Origin: Symsagittifera roscoffensis
Lineage: Eukaryota; Xenacoelomorpha; Acoela; Convolutidae
Length of the DNA stretch: 58,568 bases
Reading direction: 5' to 3'
Assembly: GCF_963678635.1 (NCBI RefSeq)
Contig: NW_026971733.1
Location: 1-58,568, forward strand
Positions 1-11,570 of this stretch are shown in pieces; the first letter of the stretch is position 1, and each line of letters starts with the position of its first letter. Under the pieces are notes generated by a model. That model was given only the letters and a program-made list of their open reading frames with translations, was not told the origin of the DNA and did not search any database. Position numbers and translations under genes: made by a program.

Positions 1-40
1 GAGTTTAAAAGGTGTTGGGTACTTTCAATCATAAACAGAT

Positions 41-514
41 ATAAGACTGCTCGTATGAGGGCAAAGTCCTGAATACTCCGACTGTATTTTAAGGTCTATG
101 AAGCAGAGTTTTTTAAAATCACCCCCCCCCCCACACGCCGTATAAAGAACAAAAAAACAAAGTGATAGATTATGCTCCTAGTAAAAAATCAATTATGGCA
201 AACAGGCTTCTTCAACCGATTTGGAACAATTTCTAAGACGGATTTAATCTCCGCTTATGCGTTAATAGCGCAAAATTTATGGCGAGATAATTGTCCAAAA
301 TTGGCAACGTTGACAATCTTTCAACCCTCATAACTTTATGAAAAATGGTCACAATTGAAACATATTTTCGAATTGAAGCTCAGGACAACAACTTTTTGAA
401 TGATATATAAGAATTCCGTCAAAATGGCTAGTTGAAAAGTAAAAGTTTTCTGAAGAAAAAAACGAACCCCGAGCACAATTATACCGTTACTTTTATTACA
501 AAAGTGGGAACAAT
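41..514 (-). repeat. Helentron-like non-autonomous repeat, copy 1
   Basis: On the plus strand the copy opens with AAGACTGCTCGTAT, a hairpin of the type TCAGGGCGAAGCCCTGA, and then a TGTTCCGACT-like box. It closes near 514 with a degenerate version of the same box in inverted form (AAAGTGGGAACA). The family consensus inferred from all copies in the window is ~510-545 bp. One inverted repeat is terminal, the other lies internal to a hairpin, and the outermost bases are GCAGTYTTGTT. Such asymmetric inverted repeats with a terminal hairpin are known from Helentrons/HINEs. No coding capacity is seen. Confidence 0.6.
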
Positions 515-2164
515 AACAGGCAGCATAGCTGTTCATGAGAAATTGTACGTAGATCGAATGTTAAATTTAACTTATCAGCTTGATTAATTTTGTTGTTACT
601 TATTTCGATCATCACCGCAAAACTTCCTGCAGAAATTTATCCATTTTCCGACCCTGGATCTAGTAAAAAAGCGAATTTTTTGTCTGTCATTTTTCCGCGG
701 CCTAGAGACTAAATGAGGGGTTTCAGCTACATTACGACCCAATTTGAGCCAATAAAATCAAACTCTTTTTTTTTGTTTCCAGAGCAAGAATATATTTGAA
801 CTAGTTATGATTTGCTGTTGCTTTACGCCTTCAATTTTTACTGATCATCATTTATCCACGAGGGATAGGACCAACATACGAGCTGTACAGCTCATCACGG
901 CGAACCGCTGTTGTGCCCCTGCTTAAGAACTACATGCAATTTTTTTTGCAGTACTTGATCTGGTAAGATCCTTCCCAAAATTTTCAGGTAGCATATTTCA
1001 ATGCCGTATCTTTGTTGATTGCAGAAAAAATGACAAACCGTGAAGAAAAATCCGTTTATTTTTTTTCTCGAAAACAAAAAGCTGTAGCTTCAATGTCCCG
1101 TGACTGTACGAATCCTTTTACTACAAGGAGTCCGCTCGAAGATGCATCTTTTGTTTTCAGACATGTACACAACCGCACCCTTGAAATTGTTGCAGCTATC
1201 GATTTTGTAGCAATCAGAACCAAATACAATATGTTGGGTTTTTTAAGTATTTTTAAGCAACTTTTGTTTCGGCTGAATTGTGGTTGAGATTCATGTCTGA
1301 AAACAGAGCGATGGAGGTGATTATTCAAAATTTAACACCTTTCTAACAAAAAAAATCCATTTGCACCTCATTTTTGAAGTAAATTTGGGCGGTATTGCAT
1401 CGGAAAGAGCTACAAATTGTGTATACTTGGTTTTTTTTAGATCGAATGCAATTTCAAGTGGAGCTGTTCAAAATTTTTTTTGAACATTGGAAAAATTTTT
1501 ATGCCCTGCGATCGAGTCCTAACACTGTTTCACCTGGAATATTTAACATCAAGTTACAACAATTTCCATTTAGGGGTAATTAATGAGCGCTAAGCTTCCA
1601 TTTTCTCTTTTAACGCGTCGTGTGGGCGGCAAAAGATTCCTACTCAAAATTATTCCGTTATGAATGGAGCCAAAGTAATTGGTCCCAATACTAATATAAC
1701 AATTAACTTTGATACTCGTTTTGTCTTCATTTACGTTTCTGAACATCATATTCAGTTTCATTTCAAAAAGCAGCTTTTTATGGGCAGAACTATTGTAGCG
1801 GAAAAAAAGAATGACAATAAATTGGGCATTAAGCAAAAGTTCTTCAAGTTCCTCATTACGTCAATAAGTTCTATAAACGTCAACAATTTTTCATTAAATT
1901 CTCAACTGTTTGTCACATGTTAGGGCTTGATATTTGGAATCTACTTAAAAAACACCATAACATTTCAGAAACGTTAATTTTTCAGCCAATCAAATGTTAA
2001 CTTGATCCAATAAAGGAAAAATTTTGAAAGAAGGTACAAAAAATTTTTTTTTCTTTTTTTTTTGGTTTACACTTCCTTGTTTTTTCCTTACATCCCCCCC
2101 AAACTGATTTAGGGGGAGAAAATATGGGTTTTTCAGGAAATAACTTTGAGTATACCTTAGATTT
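515..2164. other. No gene recognised
   Basis: AT-rich sequence with homopolymer runs. Short open frames on both strands (for example 1012-1287 plus and 1056-1328 minus) overlap one another, have low-complexity composition and resemble no family I know. Apart from the SINE tail at 842-905 I see nothing here. Confidence 0.5.
842..905 (-). repeat. SINE 3' tail fragment (inverted)
   Basis: Read on the minus strand, this stretch contains ACAGCGGTTCGCCGTGATGA followed by GCTGTACAGCTCGTATG and GTGGATAAAT. That is a diverged match to the 3' half of the tRNA-derived SINE at 21788-21989 (ACAGCGGTTCTCGGTGAAGA, then GCTGAACAGCTCGTGTGG and GTGGATAAAT). The tRNA-like head is not visible, so this is a 5'-truncated copy, as is usual for SINEs. 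Confidence 0.55.
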
Positions 2165-2495
2165 TCAAAACCATTTCGAAAATTTTTTCGACCTTTTTTT
2201 AGGTCGAATAAATTGATTTTCTTAGTAGCTCTCCCAAATTACTATGAAGACCATATTTTGACCAAACTTTGTGCGCCGAATGCAAAGGTTTAAAAAACGA
2301 GCAAAAAAGGCGTTTTAGGTACGTTTTGGGTATATTGCATTTTTTTTTTGGCGCGCCATCCCAACTAAAAATTAGCATATATTGCGCCGAAGGCACCTTT
2401 AGAAAATTTTTAGGGTTAGTAAACCAAAAAGGATATCTCAAAATACTACAGGGGGGATCCTTTGGGTCGGCAGAAGGTCGAAACCCTAAAATCCA
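2165..2495 (+). repeat. hAT-like G-rich-ended repeat, decayed copy
   Basis: It shares the core of the better preserved copy at 20485-20900: CGACCTTTTTTTAGGTCGA, a TTGATTTTCTTAG..CTCTCCCA stretch, GCGCCGAAGGC, TTTTTAGGGTTAGTAAC, and GGATATCTCAAAATAC followed by a GGGTCGGCAGAAGGTCGAA block. The terminal CAGRGGCGGAT boxes are lost or too diverged to place. Confidence 0.55.
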
Positions 2496-2995
2496 CTACT
2501 GTTTGAAGCCCTTTCGAGCTATTTTTGAATTGGTAAAAGCGGCTGGAAAAAACACACTACGACATAATTACTTACCATTTCGTAAAGTGGTTAGAAACCA
2601 AAAAAAGTATTCAATTACAGTTATTACTGTGAGCTGGAGATTGATTGACAGGCACCTCAGGGGGGGGGGGGTATTGTTAAGTTTATTTGAGATTGCTTAC
2701 AACTAAAATCACTAAAATTCTGAATAAAGTTGTGTCATTGATTCGATAAAACGTCTTTTTTTCTCAATTAGAATGATAACAAAATCGAAATCATGCTTTG
2801 CAAAAGCATATCTAAAAGATAATTTTTCTGCCTGAATTCTTCGTCAACGTTGAACATAATTTTAGGACGATGAAGAAAAGATTGAGTGAAACTGGTCTTG
2901 CTTAGCAGTCTTAAATTTTAAAAAAATGTATCAGAAAAAAAACTAGATGAAGCTATGAAAATTTTATCCATTAGTGTAATTTTATTGCTTAAAAA
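2496..2995. other. No gene recognised
   Basis: AT-rich sequence with a poly-G run near 2660. I see no coding region or defined repeat. Confidence 0.5.
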
Positions 2996-3145
2996 GGATC
3001 TTGTTAACACTTTCTGCCCTATTGCAATAGTGGGATAGTTCACCAGGTACAAAATTTGTATATGCGTAACTGTTCAATTCATTATTTATAGGGGGGCGGA
3101 GATTCGTTACAAGGTAACATAGGGGGAGATAGTTAACAAGATCCC
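2996..3145. mobile_element. Small MITE-like inverted-repeat element
   Basis: The 150-bp unit opens with GGATCTTGTTAAC and a pyrimidine-rich CTTTCTGCCCTAT. It closes with ATAGGGGGAGATAGTTAACAAGATCC, nearly the reverse complement, giving terminal inverted repeats of about 27 bp. There is no coding capacity. No unambiguous target duplication is visible, so the superfamily is not assigned. Confidence 0.5.
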
Positions 3146-3533
3146 CCAAAAGTAAAAAATGTATAGAATTGTTTGTTCTCAATTCGGTTTTTTTTGTTCC
3201 GACTTCACAATAATCAAATCGTTTATGCTCAATTGGTTTTGTAGTCTTATCGATTTTAGTGATGAGAACAACAGATTAAGTATACCCAAGTGAAAATCAA
3301 ACTAAGGATGTTTACTCTTTTTTGATTTCCAATAGCAAACTATACTTCACCTGCGATTAGCGCTAGGAATTTCAGCAGACCAAACGTTTAGCAGACTCAG
3401 AATAATTAGCAAGTCTGACCGCTAATTTCAAAAGCGGCTTTGGCAAGAAGTGATCACTTGCTCTTCTGCGCTTAGATTCGGCACGAGAGTTTTTTTACGC
3501 GTAATTACTGTGCTCGTGTCTTTGGTCGCTAAT
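3146..3533. other. No gene recognised
   Basis: AT-rich intergenic-type sequence. A short inverted motif (GTGATCACTTGC) occurs near 3452 but nothing that supports a feature. Confidence 0.45.
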
Positions 3534-4019
3534 TGTTCCGACTTTCAAGAAAACGGAACATTTAGCTTTTTCCTTCAGTCAATTTTCGGCGATTGAGATA
3601 ATAGTTTTTTTTAAATAACACTTTATGCTCCATTGAACATATCGACTCCCTGAAATCAAATTTATAAATAAATTCTACCTCCGATCTGTTTTTGAACATT
3701 TTGGGAGTTTGAAAATTGCTAACTTGGCCAAGCTCTGGTCTTATTTATGCGCACTTTGAAGATTATATTCATAACACTGAAAGCGTAACGCAAAACATTT
3801 ATGCGTGGCGAATTATCCCGCACGACAAAAACGTTCCAAATCAATTTGAGGCTAGCTAGTTGGTCGTATTAGTTTCGTAAGGCTCATTTTTTTGCACTTG
3901 ATCTTTGACATTTTCCAAAATTTATTTTTTCAAAATTTTTTTTTCCCAAAAAACTATTCAATTTGAATTTAGTGTCAGTCTGAACATTCTTATGCCTTGA
4001 TATATGAGCAGTCTTGTTT
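3534..4019 (+). repeat. Helentron-like repeat, divergent subfamily, complete copy
   Basis: Begins TGTTCCGACTTTC and ends GTCAGTCTGAACATTCTTATGCCTTGATATATGAGCAGTCTTGTT. The ends have the family layout (terminal box at one side, subterminal box plus terminal GAGCAGTCTTGTT at the other). The interior differs from the main subfamily and matches 7841-8321: TTGGGAGTTTGAAAA, TGCGCACTTTGAAGATT, CTGAAAGCGTAACG. The hairpin is degraded. Confidence 0.6.
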
Positions 4020-4733
4020 TGACTATTTTGTTTTAAAGCTGATATCAAATTGCCAGATAATTGTTTTAAATGTGGAAACTTAACCCAATTTGGAGCGTTT
4101 GTTTTACGTCTGTCACTCAACTATCCGCCAGTTGTATTGCGTTGGTCTGCTAGAAGACACGTTTTTTAATTTTTCTGACATAGTCAATCCATAGTCAAAT
4201 TCATTCCAAATTGAGGCAAATCAACTGGTCTCATTTACTCTTTTTAGTTGACACATTTAAGTTAATTGTTACTTGACATTACATCTGGGGGACACTCATA
4301 AAACTAGCAAAAAAACATAAAAATGTAGAAACAATTAAAACTAGCAAAAGTCAAAGCTTCACCCTGAAACGATCCCTTCAGGAATATTTAAGGTCTCTAA
4401 AAGAAAGTTTGACAAGGTGTTTTCGCCTTTTATTTGTATCGCGTAAACGTATAGTTTGCCGGAGTTAAAACAAATGCAGATACTTTATCAATCAACATTT
4501 TTTCAAAACTTATAAGGGTTTTAAAAATTCAAATAATTAGAAACAATAAATTGTGCGCGTTTTTTATCGTTCTGACTTTCGAAAAATTGCCATAATTGCC
4601 GCCCATGCAGGCCTAGTAATCGGTTAAGAAATAAAAAGTCTGCAAGATAGTAAAAAGTCAATTTGATTTGGGTTTTAAGGGCGAGGGCTCAAAAAATTTT
4701 TTCTTTCCACATTATTTCAACTCTTGCTTTGAT
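4020..4733. other. No gene recognised
   Basis: AT-rich sequence. A TTCTGACTTTCGAAAAA box near 4570 may be the start of another decayed repeat copy, but its interior cannot be followed. Confidence 0.4.
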
Positions 4734-5134
4734 TATTCCGACTTTCTTTGAGTCTTTTTTATTCAGTTTTTTTTATTCTGACGAATTTTACAAAAGTTGT
4801 CAGCGTATAGGTATCGATCCTGGATTGCCAAGCAAGTATTCTGGCACTAGGTTAAAATGCAGAGGGCACCATTGCTCAAATAATACTTTTGTAGTTTCAA
4901 TACGCAAAATCGTTTTGCGTGGCAAATGATCAGCACTCATAATTATTCCAAAGATATTTGACCGCAAGTATAATTGGTCAAATTAATTCTACTCTAATGT
5001 TATCTCTTCAATTTGTTATTGGCAGTAAGAAAAATTGTAGTTCGTCAAAAAACTTTTAAGCAAAAACTCTCGAGGCCAGTCAAGGCGCAGTCGGATCATT
5101 CATAACTTTGCCCTGATATACGAGAGGTCTTGTT
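4734..5134 (+). repeat. Helentron-like repeat, divergent subfamily, decayed copy
   Basis: Starts TATTCCGACTTTC and ends GCAGTCGGATCATTCATAACTTTGCCCTGATATACGAGAGGTCTTGTT. The internal inverted box, hairpin remnant and TTGTT end are recognisable. The interior is strongly diverged. Confidence 0.5.
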
Positions 5135-5184
5135 TTCTATGAACGAGAAAGAGGTGGTGAAAAAAAATCATTTTATTGATAAAA

Positions 5185-5370
5185 AATACTGCTCGTATAT
5201 CAGGGCGAAGCCCTGAATGTTCCTATGCACTTTAAGGTCAAATAAATCTTTTTGGCTGATTTGTTGGCGAAATACTTGAATAAAAAATTGTTACAAATTC
5301 TTTTTTGTTTCCTCATTTCTTTTTTTTTTTTCATTTTTCCCCTCACACCCTATAAAAGTTTTAGGAGGTG
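5185..5370 (-). repeat. Helentron-like repeat, truncated copy
   Basis: ATACTGCTCGTATATCAGGGCGAAGCCCTGAATGTTCC carries a perfect terminal hairpin (CAGGGC..GCCCTG) and the subterminal box. After about 60 bp the match to the family fades. The copy lies head to head with the 4734-5134 copy, their hairpin ends only 50 bp apart. Confidence 0.55.
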
Positions 5371-6637
5371 TGTCTAGCGTCTCGTATTGTTTTTTTTCAA
5401 ACAAAAACTATTTCAAAAATTATATATGGTTGGCATTCTTCATTTCTTATTAATTGTCGTCTCGTTCTTTCTCTTCAACGTTCTTCATAAACATCACGCA
5501 ACTTTTTTTCTTGTTTTTGAACTGTTTTTCAGCAGAAACTTTTATTTTCTGAAATTTTTTGTTGGAAACCAAAAAAAAGCTGCCATATTGTCCTCAAACG
5601 TTTAAAATAACAAGTCAAACTATTGATGTGTTAGTACGCACGGGAACCTGGACTTCTGCTTCAACTACTTGATTTTAATATCCTGGTCACTTTTTAATAA
5701 CCACACTCCAGTGTCGATGGAGAAAACGTTGTGTCGATTTTTGGCTTCTGTCATCCCCATATGTAGCTAAAAACCACTGAATCATATCAAACATAAGACT
5801 ACGAGTTTCTTTCATGGGACCAGAATACAATTAAATTCAATAGATGACTGGAATTTAAATCATCATGTTGAACCTAAAAATATGCGTAGACATTATATCT
5901 ACAAAGTCAGACTATTTATACAGTATGAACTGCTGTCTTATGGATTTGATCTTTTGTTTCAAACCTTTTATGTTTAATGCAAGAAAAGTTCTGAGAATGC
6001 TATTTGGCAGAAGAAAAAGAGACATAGAATTCTTGTGCCATAGTGCATGAACTTTTTTGTGTATGGCCCTCTTAAATTAACTTTCTTCTCCATTAATCAT
6101 TTACAATCAGCTGACATCTAATTGCGGAAAGGCGCTCTGGTTTCTTACTTCTCTGTGAACCCTTCTGTAACATAATGATAGATCGCTTTCAATTAGCAGG
6201 TGGATCACAAGTTGCTTCGTTTGTTAGACGAAAATAAGTTGTTTCCATTGAATATTGGGCTCATGACAAAAAAAATCAAAAATTGTGCATATTTTACAAA
6301 TCAATAAATACAAATACATATTGATGATTGGGACTATAATTGGGACTTTGGAAGTTTTGAATTACATATCTGGTCTCTGATATTTTTATTTGTTATAAAT
6401 ATTTTTTCAACATCTTTTAAAGCGACTAGACTTGATTTTATATAGCAACATAGCATCAAAAAATGCGCTAACAAAACGTACTAGTTTCCGATATATTGCG
6501 TTTTTTTTTCTAATTTCAAAAGAAATAGTGTTTTTTTTTTAAATTCTGCCTTAAATTCTGCTCGTATTACTAGAAGTTTAAGAGTTATCAAAGTTTGTTT
6601 AGAATTGAATAATTTAAGCAAAATCTGCGATAGTTCG
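5371..6637. other. No gene recognised
   Basis: AT-rich sequence. Open frames at 5387-5605 and 5865-6050 (plus) are short, with Phe/Leu/Lys-rich composition typical of random AT-rich DNA. Nothing supportable. Confidence 0.45.
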
Positions 6638-6779
6638 TAACGGTAGATTAAGGTGGGAACACTGACTCACGTGCGTTATTCTTCTCGTACCGGTTGTAAG
6701 CGCAACGGAGCTAGCGTATTCTAATTGCCAATGCCTTGGTACCAATTTACACATGTTACGAATTGTCGACCTACCGTTA
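6638..6779. mobile_element. Tiny inverted-repeat (MITE-like) unit
   Basis: A 142-bp segment, noticeably richer in GC than its surroundings, is bounded by TAACGGTAG at the left and CTACCGTTA at the right. The inverted repeat is only 9 bp perfect, so this may be chance. No coding capacity. Confidence 0.25.
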
Positions 6780-7257
6780 ATTTACATGGTTTTCAAATCA
6801 TTTTTTGATTTTTTCTACAGCTTGAATTGTAGCTATTGTTTATTTTAGGACAGAGTTTAATTGAGCAATTATTATGCTCTTTGTCTTTCCTTCTTTTTGT
6901 AAGGTTGTGATCATAAATATTTCACTGCATTTAAATTATTATGGAGAAATAAATTCTTTTTTTTCTAATACGATGGTTGCTTCTCACTTTTCACAAGTAG
7001 CTGCATTAGTTGCTCGAGAAGGCCTACCCTCCTAGTTCTGGCGAAGATCATGCTCAAAAAACCTGTTTCTTAGATTAATTCCGAAACAATTACTATGTTT
7101 GTAAGTTTTTATGTTTTGCCTGCTTGATGCTCATGTCGACTCTGCTTTGTTTGCGTAGAATAATGTCAAAAATTCAAACAAGATTTTTTTCTCCAGAAAA
7201 TTTGTGTCGAAAATAAAGCTTCATAAGATTTGTTTGCTGGAACTTTTCACGCACTTA
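6780..7257. other. No gene recognised
   Basis: AT-rich sequence without recognisable coding or repeat structure. Confidence 0.45.
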
Positions 7258-7640
7258 TTGTTCCAACTTTCGAAAAAAAATGACCGAAATTATGTTCTTG
7301 GGGTGTTTTTCTCTCCGGACAAACTTCGCAGTTGTTAAACTGCCCATTTCGTAAGCTGGCCACTGTCTAATTTCTTATATCAACCTAAAACTTTTGTTCT
7401 CAAATACAACAAGCCTGCTCGTATCAAACTTCGGATATGACAATTCCTTGAACAAACCAAATTTGATGGCTCAATTTGATTTGGACCAATTTCTAAGACT
7501 GATTAAAACACCGCTGAAGCGTTGATAGCACGAAATATATTGCATGAACTGACAAACTTCAATCACCTACAAATTTTTAAAACTATCCAGGCGTAAACTA
7601 TCCAGGACTTCAGAACAAACTAACTAACGGCTGATAAACT
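7258..7640. repeat. Helentron-like fragments, opposed
   Basis: 7258-7410 starts TTGTTCCAACTTTCG and runs plus-wise through a family-like GGGGTG..TTTTTCTCTCCGGACAAACTT stretch. At 7411-7640 a minus-oriented piece begins ACAAGCCTGCTCGTATCAAACTT and contains GGACCAATTTCTAAGACTGATTAAAAC and GCGTTGATAGCACGAAATATAT of the main family. The hairpin is destroyed. It looks like one copy broken into the other. Confidence 0.45.
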
Positions 7641-7840
7641 ATTTCCGTCCAAAAATCCTATTTAAAAAGTCAAAATTTTTCTTGAATAAAAAGCTTATTC
7701 GGGATAATTAACGCAAGATATATTTTATCGCACTATTAATGCTGAAGCAGTGATTTAATTCCTCTTATAAATAGTTCAACATTGGACGGAGACGTGCTAT
7801 TTGAACTATTCAACATTTTGATAATGGTAAATAACACTTT

Positions 7841-8321
7841 TTAATCCGACTTTCGAAGAAAACGGAATAATTATGCTTAGTGTGGGTTTTTATCCAGCCA
7901 AACTTTGTCGATCGAAATGATAATTTCAACAGAAATTTTGATGTCCCATTGAAGATATCGACTCAAATTTAAAAAGATATTTTCCCTTCGGTTGTTTTAT
8001 GCAAATTTTTGGGAGTTTAAAAAATGCCAATTTAACCATGCTCTGGACTATCTTATGCGCACTTTGAAGATTTATTCATAATGCTGAAAGCGTAACGAGA
8101 TATATTTATGCATGGCAAGTAATCCCACACAACAAAATTGCCAAAATTGAATTGAAGCCAGCTAATAATATTAATTTCCTATGTAAGTTACTACAGTTGA
8201 TCTTTGATATTGTCCATAATTTATAGTTTTTCTAATTTTCCCCCCAAAAATCTCTTCGACATGGATTAAGGGGCAGTCGGAAAATTCAGGGCTTTGACCT
8301 GATATACGAGCAGTCTTGTTT
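7841..8321 (+). repeat. Helentron-like repeat, divergent subfamily, complete copy
   Basis: Begins TTAATCCGACTTTCGAAGAAAACGGAATAATTATGC and ends GGCAGTCGGAAAATTCAGGGCTTTGACCTGATATACGAGCAGTCTTGTT. It is the best partner of 3534-4019 (shared TATCGACTC, TTGGGAGTTT, GCGCACTTTGAAGATT, GAAAGCGTAACG). The hairpin stem (TCAGGGC..GACCTGA) has one mismatch. No coding capacity. Confidence 0.6.
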
Positions 8322-9212
8322 ATATTGCTATCCATTTTGTTTTTGCACTTTTCATCGATTTTTTGGCAGCTAGATGTTCAGAGACTGTTCGTCTTATGAG
8401 ATGGGAATTAAAATAGTTTTTGCATCATTTTGCTGGAGTTCTAATTGTAAAAAAATACTAGTCATAAATATTTCAAATCTGAAAAAATTCTAATTTTACA
8501 ATTTCCATATATGATATTATGCTAGTCAGACTATTTCCATAGATGAAAAATTACTAATCATAGACCTTTCATGCAATTTTCTATACGTATGAAATGGTAT
8601 GGAAAATGTATGACTATGCGAGCCTTTTTGTTTGCAGTCTTGTTTAAATTGAAAAAATCGCTATCAAAAATTTATGCTGTAGATACTATCTCACCAATCG
8701 ATGAAAATATTGCTTGCACTTATTGTAGGTCTCTCAATAACTTAGTCGAAGCCAGATCGTCTATCTTGTATTGTTTCAAAAAGTTTGAAACAGTAAAATT
8801 ACATAAAAAACATCACCAGAGATCCCCATTAAAACAAATCAAGCTGTTAAGAAAAAAATGCCATCAAAATTTCTATAAAGGCGCATAATACACGCAGATG
8901 CCAGTTGTTTTTATACTAACCAGTGAAAACCGGATTCGAAAAAAAACATAATGTTTGTTATGAAATTTTGATGTGTATTTTTAGTATTTTGGCAAAGTTG
9001 AAAGTCAAATTCGTCGCCCTGAAATTTTTTTTTCGAAAAAGATGAATATCCTCCCTCATGCAAAAATCCTACAAAAAACGGCGTATTTTAAAATTTTGAG
9101 ACAATCACGCTTCGACCAAATCTTTTACTTATGAGTTACTTCAATATATGGGGCCCATCAAAAAGGAGGCATGATGGTATCCATCTTTCAACAAAAGAGG
9201 CAAAAATTCCAT
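8322..9212. other. No recognised gene; one 105-codon open frame
   Basis: A plus-strand frame at 8571-8888 starts with ATG and encodes 105 residues, lysine-rich with one CTYC pair. I recognise no family, see no flanking splice signals worth citing, and base composition matches the noncoding surroundings. I treat it as probably non-functional. Confidence 0.35.
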
Positions 9213-9400
9213 TTAATATTCATTTGATCGGTCCCGCTCGTAAATCCAGCCATCGTATGAGAACTTATTGCCGGGGTCCACCCGCTGACCGGGACAGCAA
9301 AAATGTCTCCATGGTACTGTTGATAGAAACGCAACGAGACAACATGCAACAGCGGCAATAGCACAGACCGACACTAAGAACACGAATATGAAGCCTCCGT
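9213..9400 (-). CDS. Candidate terminal exon of a membrane protein (unrecognised)
   Basis: About 190 bp here are clearly richer in GC than the surrounding DNA. On the minus strand they hold an open frame ending in TAA at 9213. Its product would be an acidic start (PEDDGG), one hydrophobic segment of ~22 residues (FIFVFLVSVCAIAAVACC and onward), then a hydrophilic Cys/Trp-containing tail ending in a charged DRSNEY. A possible 3' splice site (CCTGAAG) lies just upstream near 9403. One membrane pass with a short cytoplasmic tail would fit a last exon of a host surface protein, but I recognise no family and find no other exon in the window. It could also be chance. Confidence 0.3.
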
Positions 9401-9500
9401 CATCTTCAGGTAATAACAGAGGATACATGTTACGTAGCAATTTTTTTAGGGTGCTGTAATAATTGACAGAAGGTCCAATAATCAAGCAATAATTGCGCAA

Positions 9501-10862
9501 TGATAGTTCGATAATAATAAGAATTCAAAATAATTACTTTCTTCAATAAAATGTAGGTAGTTTAAAACACAGTGAACAAATTAAACAAACGAACATATTA
9601 GAGCATCTGTATTTATTAAGTAAATGAATTATGGCATAACTAAAAATACAAAACGAAAAATTACAATTTTTTTTCAGAATTTATTTTTTTTTTGAAAAAT
9701 TTCAACTTAATTTATTAGCTCTTTTATGAGCTAGCTTTCATTGATTTCAATGCGTTTTTAACTGTTCAATTTATGCTCAAGTTATGTTAAGTTGCGAAAG
9801 CAGCAATAACAGACAAGAGGATTTAAGAAAGGTAAAGGAAAAGTAAAGTAATTTTAATCAAAATGAGTTCCTTCAAATTTTTATGGTACAACTGGTTATC
9901 GTTTTCAACAAAAATTGAATTACAAAAACTCAAAATGCTTCGCGATTCAGCAAAATATAATGAGCTTTTTGATTTTTTAGGCAAGTTCGTGAATAAACAA
10001 AAAATAAACGAAATTAAACGAAAAAGAATAAACGAAAAATGCTTTTGTTATTTTCTCTATCGTACGCAAGGTGGGCTAAAACGGCATCTATCTTGGAGGT
10101 AAAATAGGTCGGACCTGAATGTGAGGAGGAGAGATAGAGATGGCAGTAGTTTCAGAGGAGGAAACTAGCTCTAATCAATCTTACCAGGTTTGCACCATAT
10201 CCGCCCGTGGAAATTACTTTATTATCTGTCAATAACTTTCCGCTATATAGCTCGTGTATATTTTTAGTATACCTTTTGACATAGCACATCAAGTGCTATC
10301 ATGCTACTTCAAACTATTTCCTGTTATAACGATAGTTTTAGCTTTTTTGTGCTTTTCACCCAACATTTTAGATGCTCATCTAAAATGCGCGTTACAAAAA
10401 ATTGCTTTTGGTTTGGAAAAAATATCTATTTGCACATTTAGAAATTTAAATAATCAATAAAAGCTTTTAAGTTTGTAAAATTAGCAAAAAATAAAATACT
10501 AGCAATACTAGCGTTAGGATGAATTGGTTTTGGTTGAATATCGAAGAAGAAATAAGAGCCGATCGGCGCAGTAAAGAAGGATTGATGGTAATTGAGTATT
10601 CCAGAGACAGGTATGTATGGTAGTGCATTCAAAGGAACTCAAGTGCACCGGACTTCAACCATAACTTGATTAGTTCTGGCTCCATTGTAAAGCCAGATAC
10701 ACGCAGCAGATTGGGCATAGACAATCTTCATGTACTGTAAATTGGTTTAAAGACTCCAGGGACTGGTTCTCAAAAATTAATTCCAAAGCTAAGTCAGGTT
10801 TTTAAGTCCAAATTGAACATTATACATTTTCTTGAAATGCAATCAGTTATTGAATACAAAAC
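9501..10862. other. No gene recognised
   Basis: AT-rich sequence. The frames at 9863-10102 (plus), 10254-10460 (plus) and 10438-10632 (minus) show no family resemblance. Nothing further seen. Confidence 0.45.
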
Positions 10863-11230
10863 TGCAGTTAGAACTACAAAATATAGATTCGACCTCGTCT
10901 TCTTAAAATCATGTTCTGATTAAAAAGCTGCATTTCCTGGCTAGAAGGCAAAACAAGTCGCCCATTTTCACCACAGGAAAATTCCGTCTGAGAGTAAATT
11001 TTTCGACTGATTGCAAAAAAAAGAGTTTCAATTTGAGATTTCTCCATATAAAAAAAAATTACAAGCATAACTAATGAAAAATCTGTTATCATCACAGGCA
11101 AAACACAAACACAGTTCCATATTGGTTTAAAGTTCTTTATAACGTAAAATGCCTCCTGAAAAAACCACTGATCGCAAGTGCTAATTGATATCATATGGTC
11201 TCGTGCGCAGCTGATGCAAAAATAAGGTTA
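10863..11230 (-). repeat. 375-bp interspersed repeat, arm 1, with open frame
   Basis: This stretch is the reverse complement of 15192-15571, at high but imperfect similarity. Shared blocks include the CACAGGAAA..CCGTCTGAGAGTAAA region and the CCTCCTGAAAAAACCACTGATCGCAAGTGCT region. On the minus strand, 11194-10874 is an open frame of 106 residues without a stop. The other copy has the same reading but is broken, so this may be a fragment of a mobile-element protein I do not recognise. The outer end of both copies abuts hAT-like repeat ends. Confidence 0.5.
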
Positions 11231-11241
11231 ATAATTTAGAG

Positions 11242-11570
11242 CAGGGCCGGATCTAGGAGTTTCTCGGGGGGGGGGGGGGGGGGCGGTGTTGGATTTTCAA
11301 AAAATTTTGAAAACTTTGTCGACCTTTTTTTAGGTGGACCGCATTGATTTTTCGAGCTGTCCCAGAGCACTAAAAAATCCCTGCGCAGGAAAAATCCCTG
11401 CGTCAACAAAAATGGATATCTCAAAATAATATAAAGGGGGGACCCTTTGGATCGGCTGGATATCGAATCCCTGAGGGGGGATTCGACCCCCTGTCGACAC
11501 AAAGGGTTCCCCTCTTTTACTATTTTGAGATATCCGTTTTTGTTGACGGACCCTAAAAATTTTCCAAGGC
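11242..11570 (+). repeat. hAT-like G-rich-ended repeat
   Basis: Begins CAGGGCCGGATCTAGGAG followed by a long G run, then the family core: a TCGACCTTTTTTTAGGTGGACC block, GAGCTGTCCCAGAGCACTA, ATGGATATCTCAAAATAA, and GGGGACCCTTTGGATCGG. The segment 11460-11550 then repeats the GGATATCTCAAAATA..CCC core in inverted orientation, so the copy folds back on itself. The right end is not clear. Confidence 0.6.

Noticed and set aside
2269-2706. 145-codon plus-strand frame
   Set aside because: It runs straight through a decayed hAT-like repeat and a poly-G tract. The product consists of repeat translation and matches no protein family.
4800-4860. Possible tRNA T-arm (GGTATCGATCCTGG)
   Set aside because: No A box, acceptor stem or anticodon arm can be built around it on either strand.
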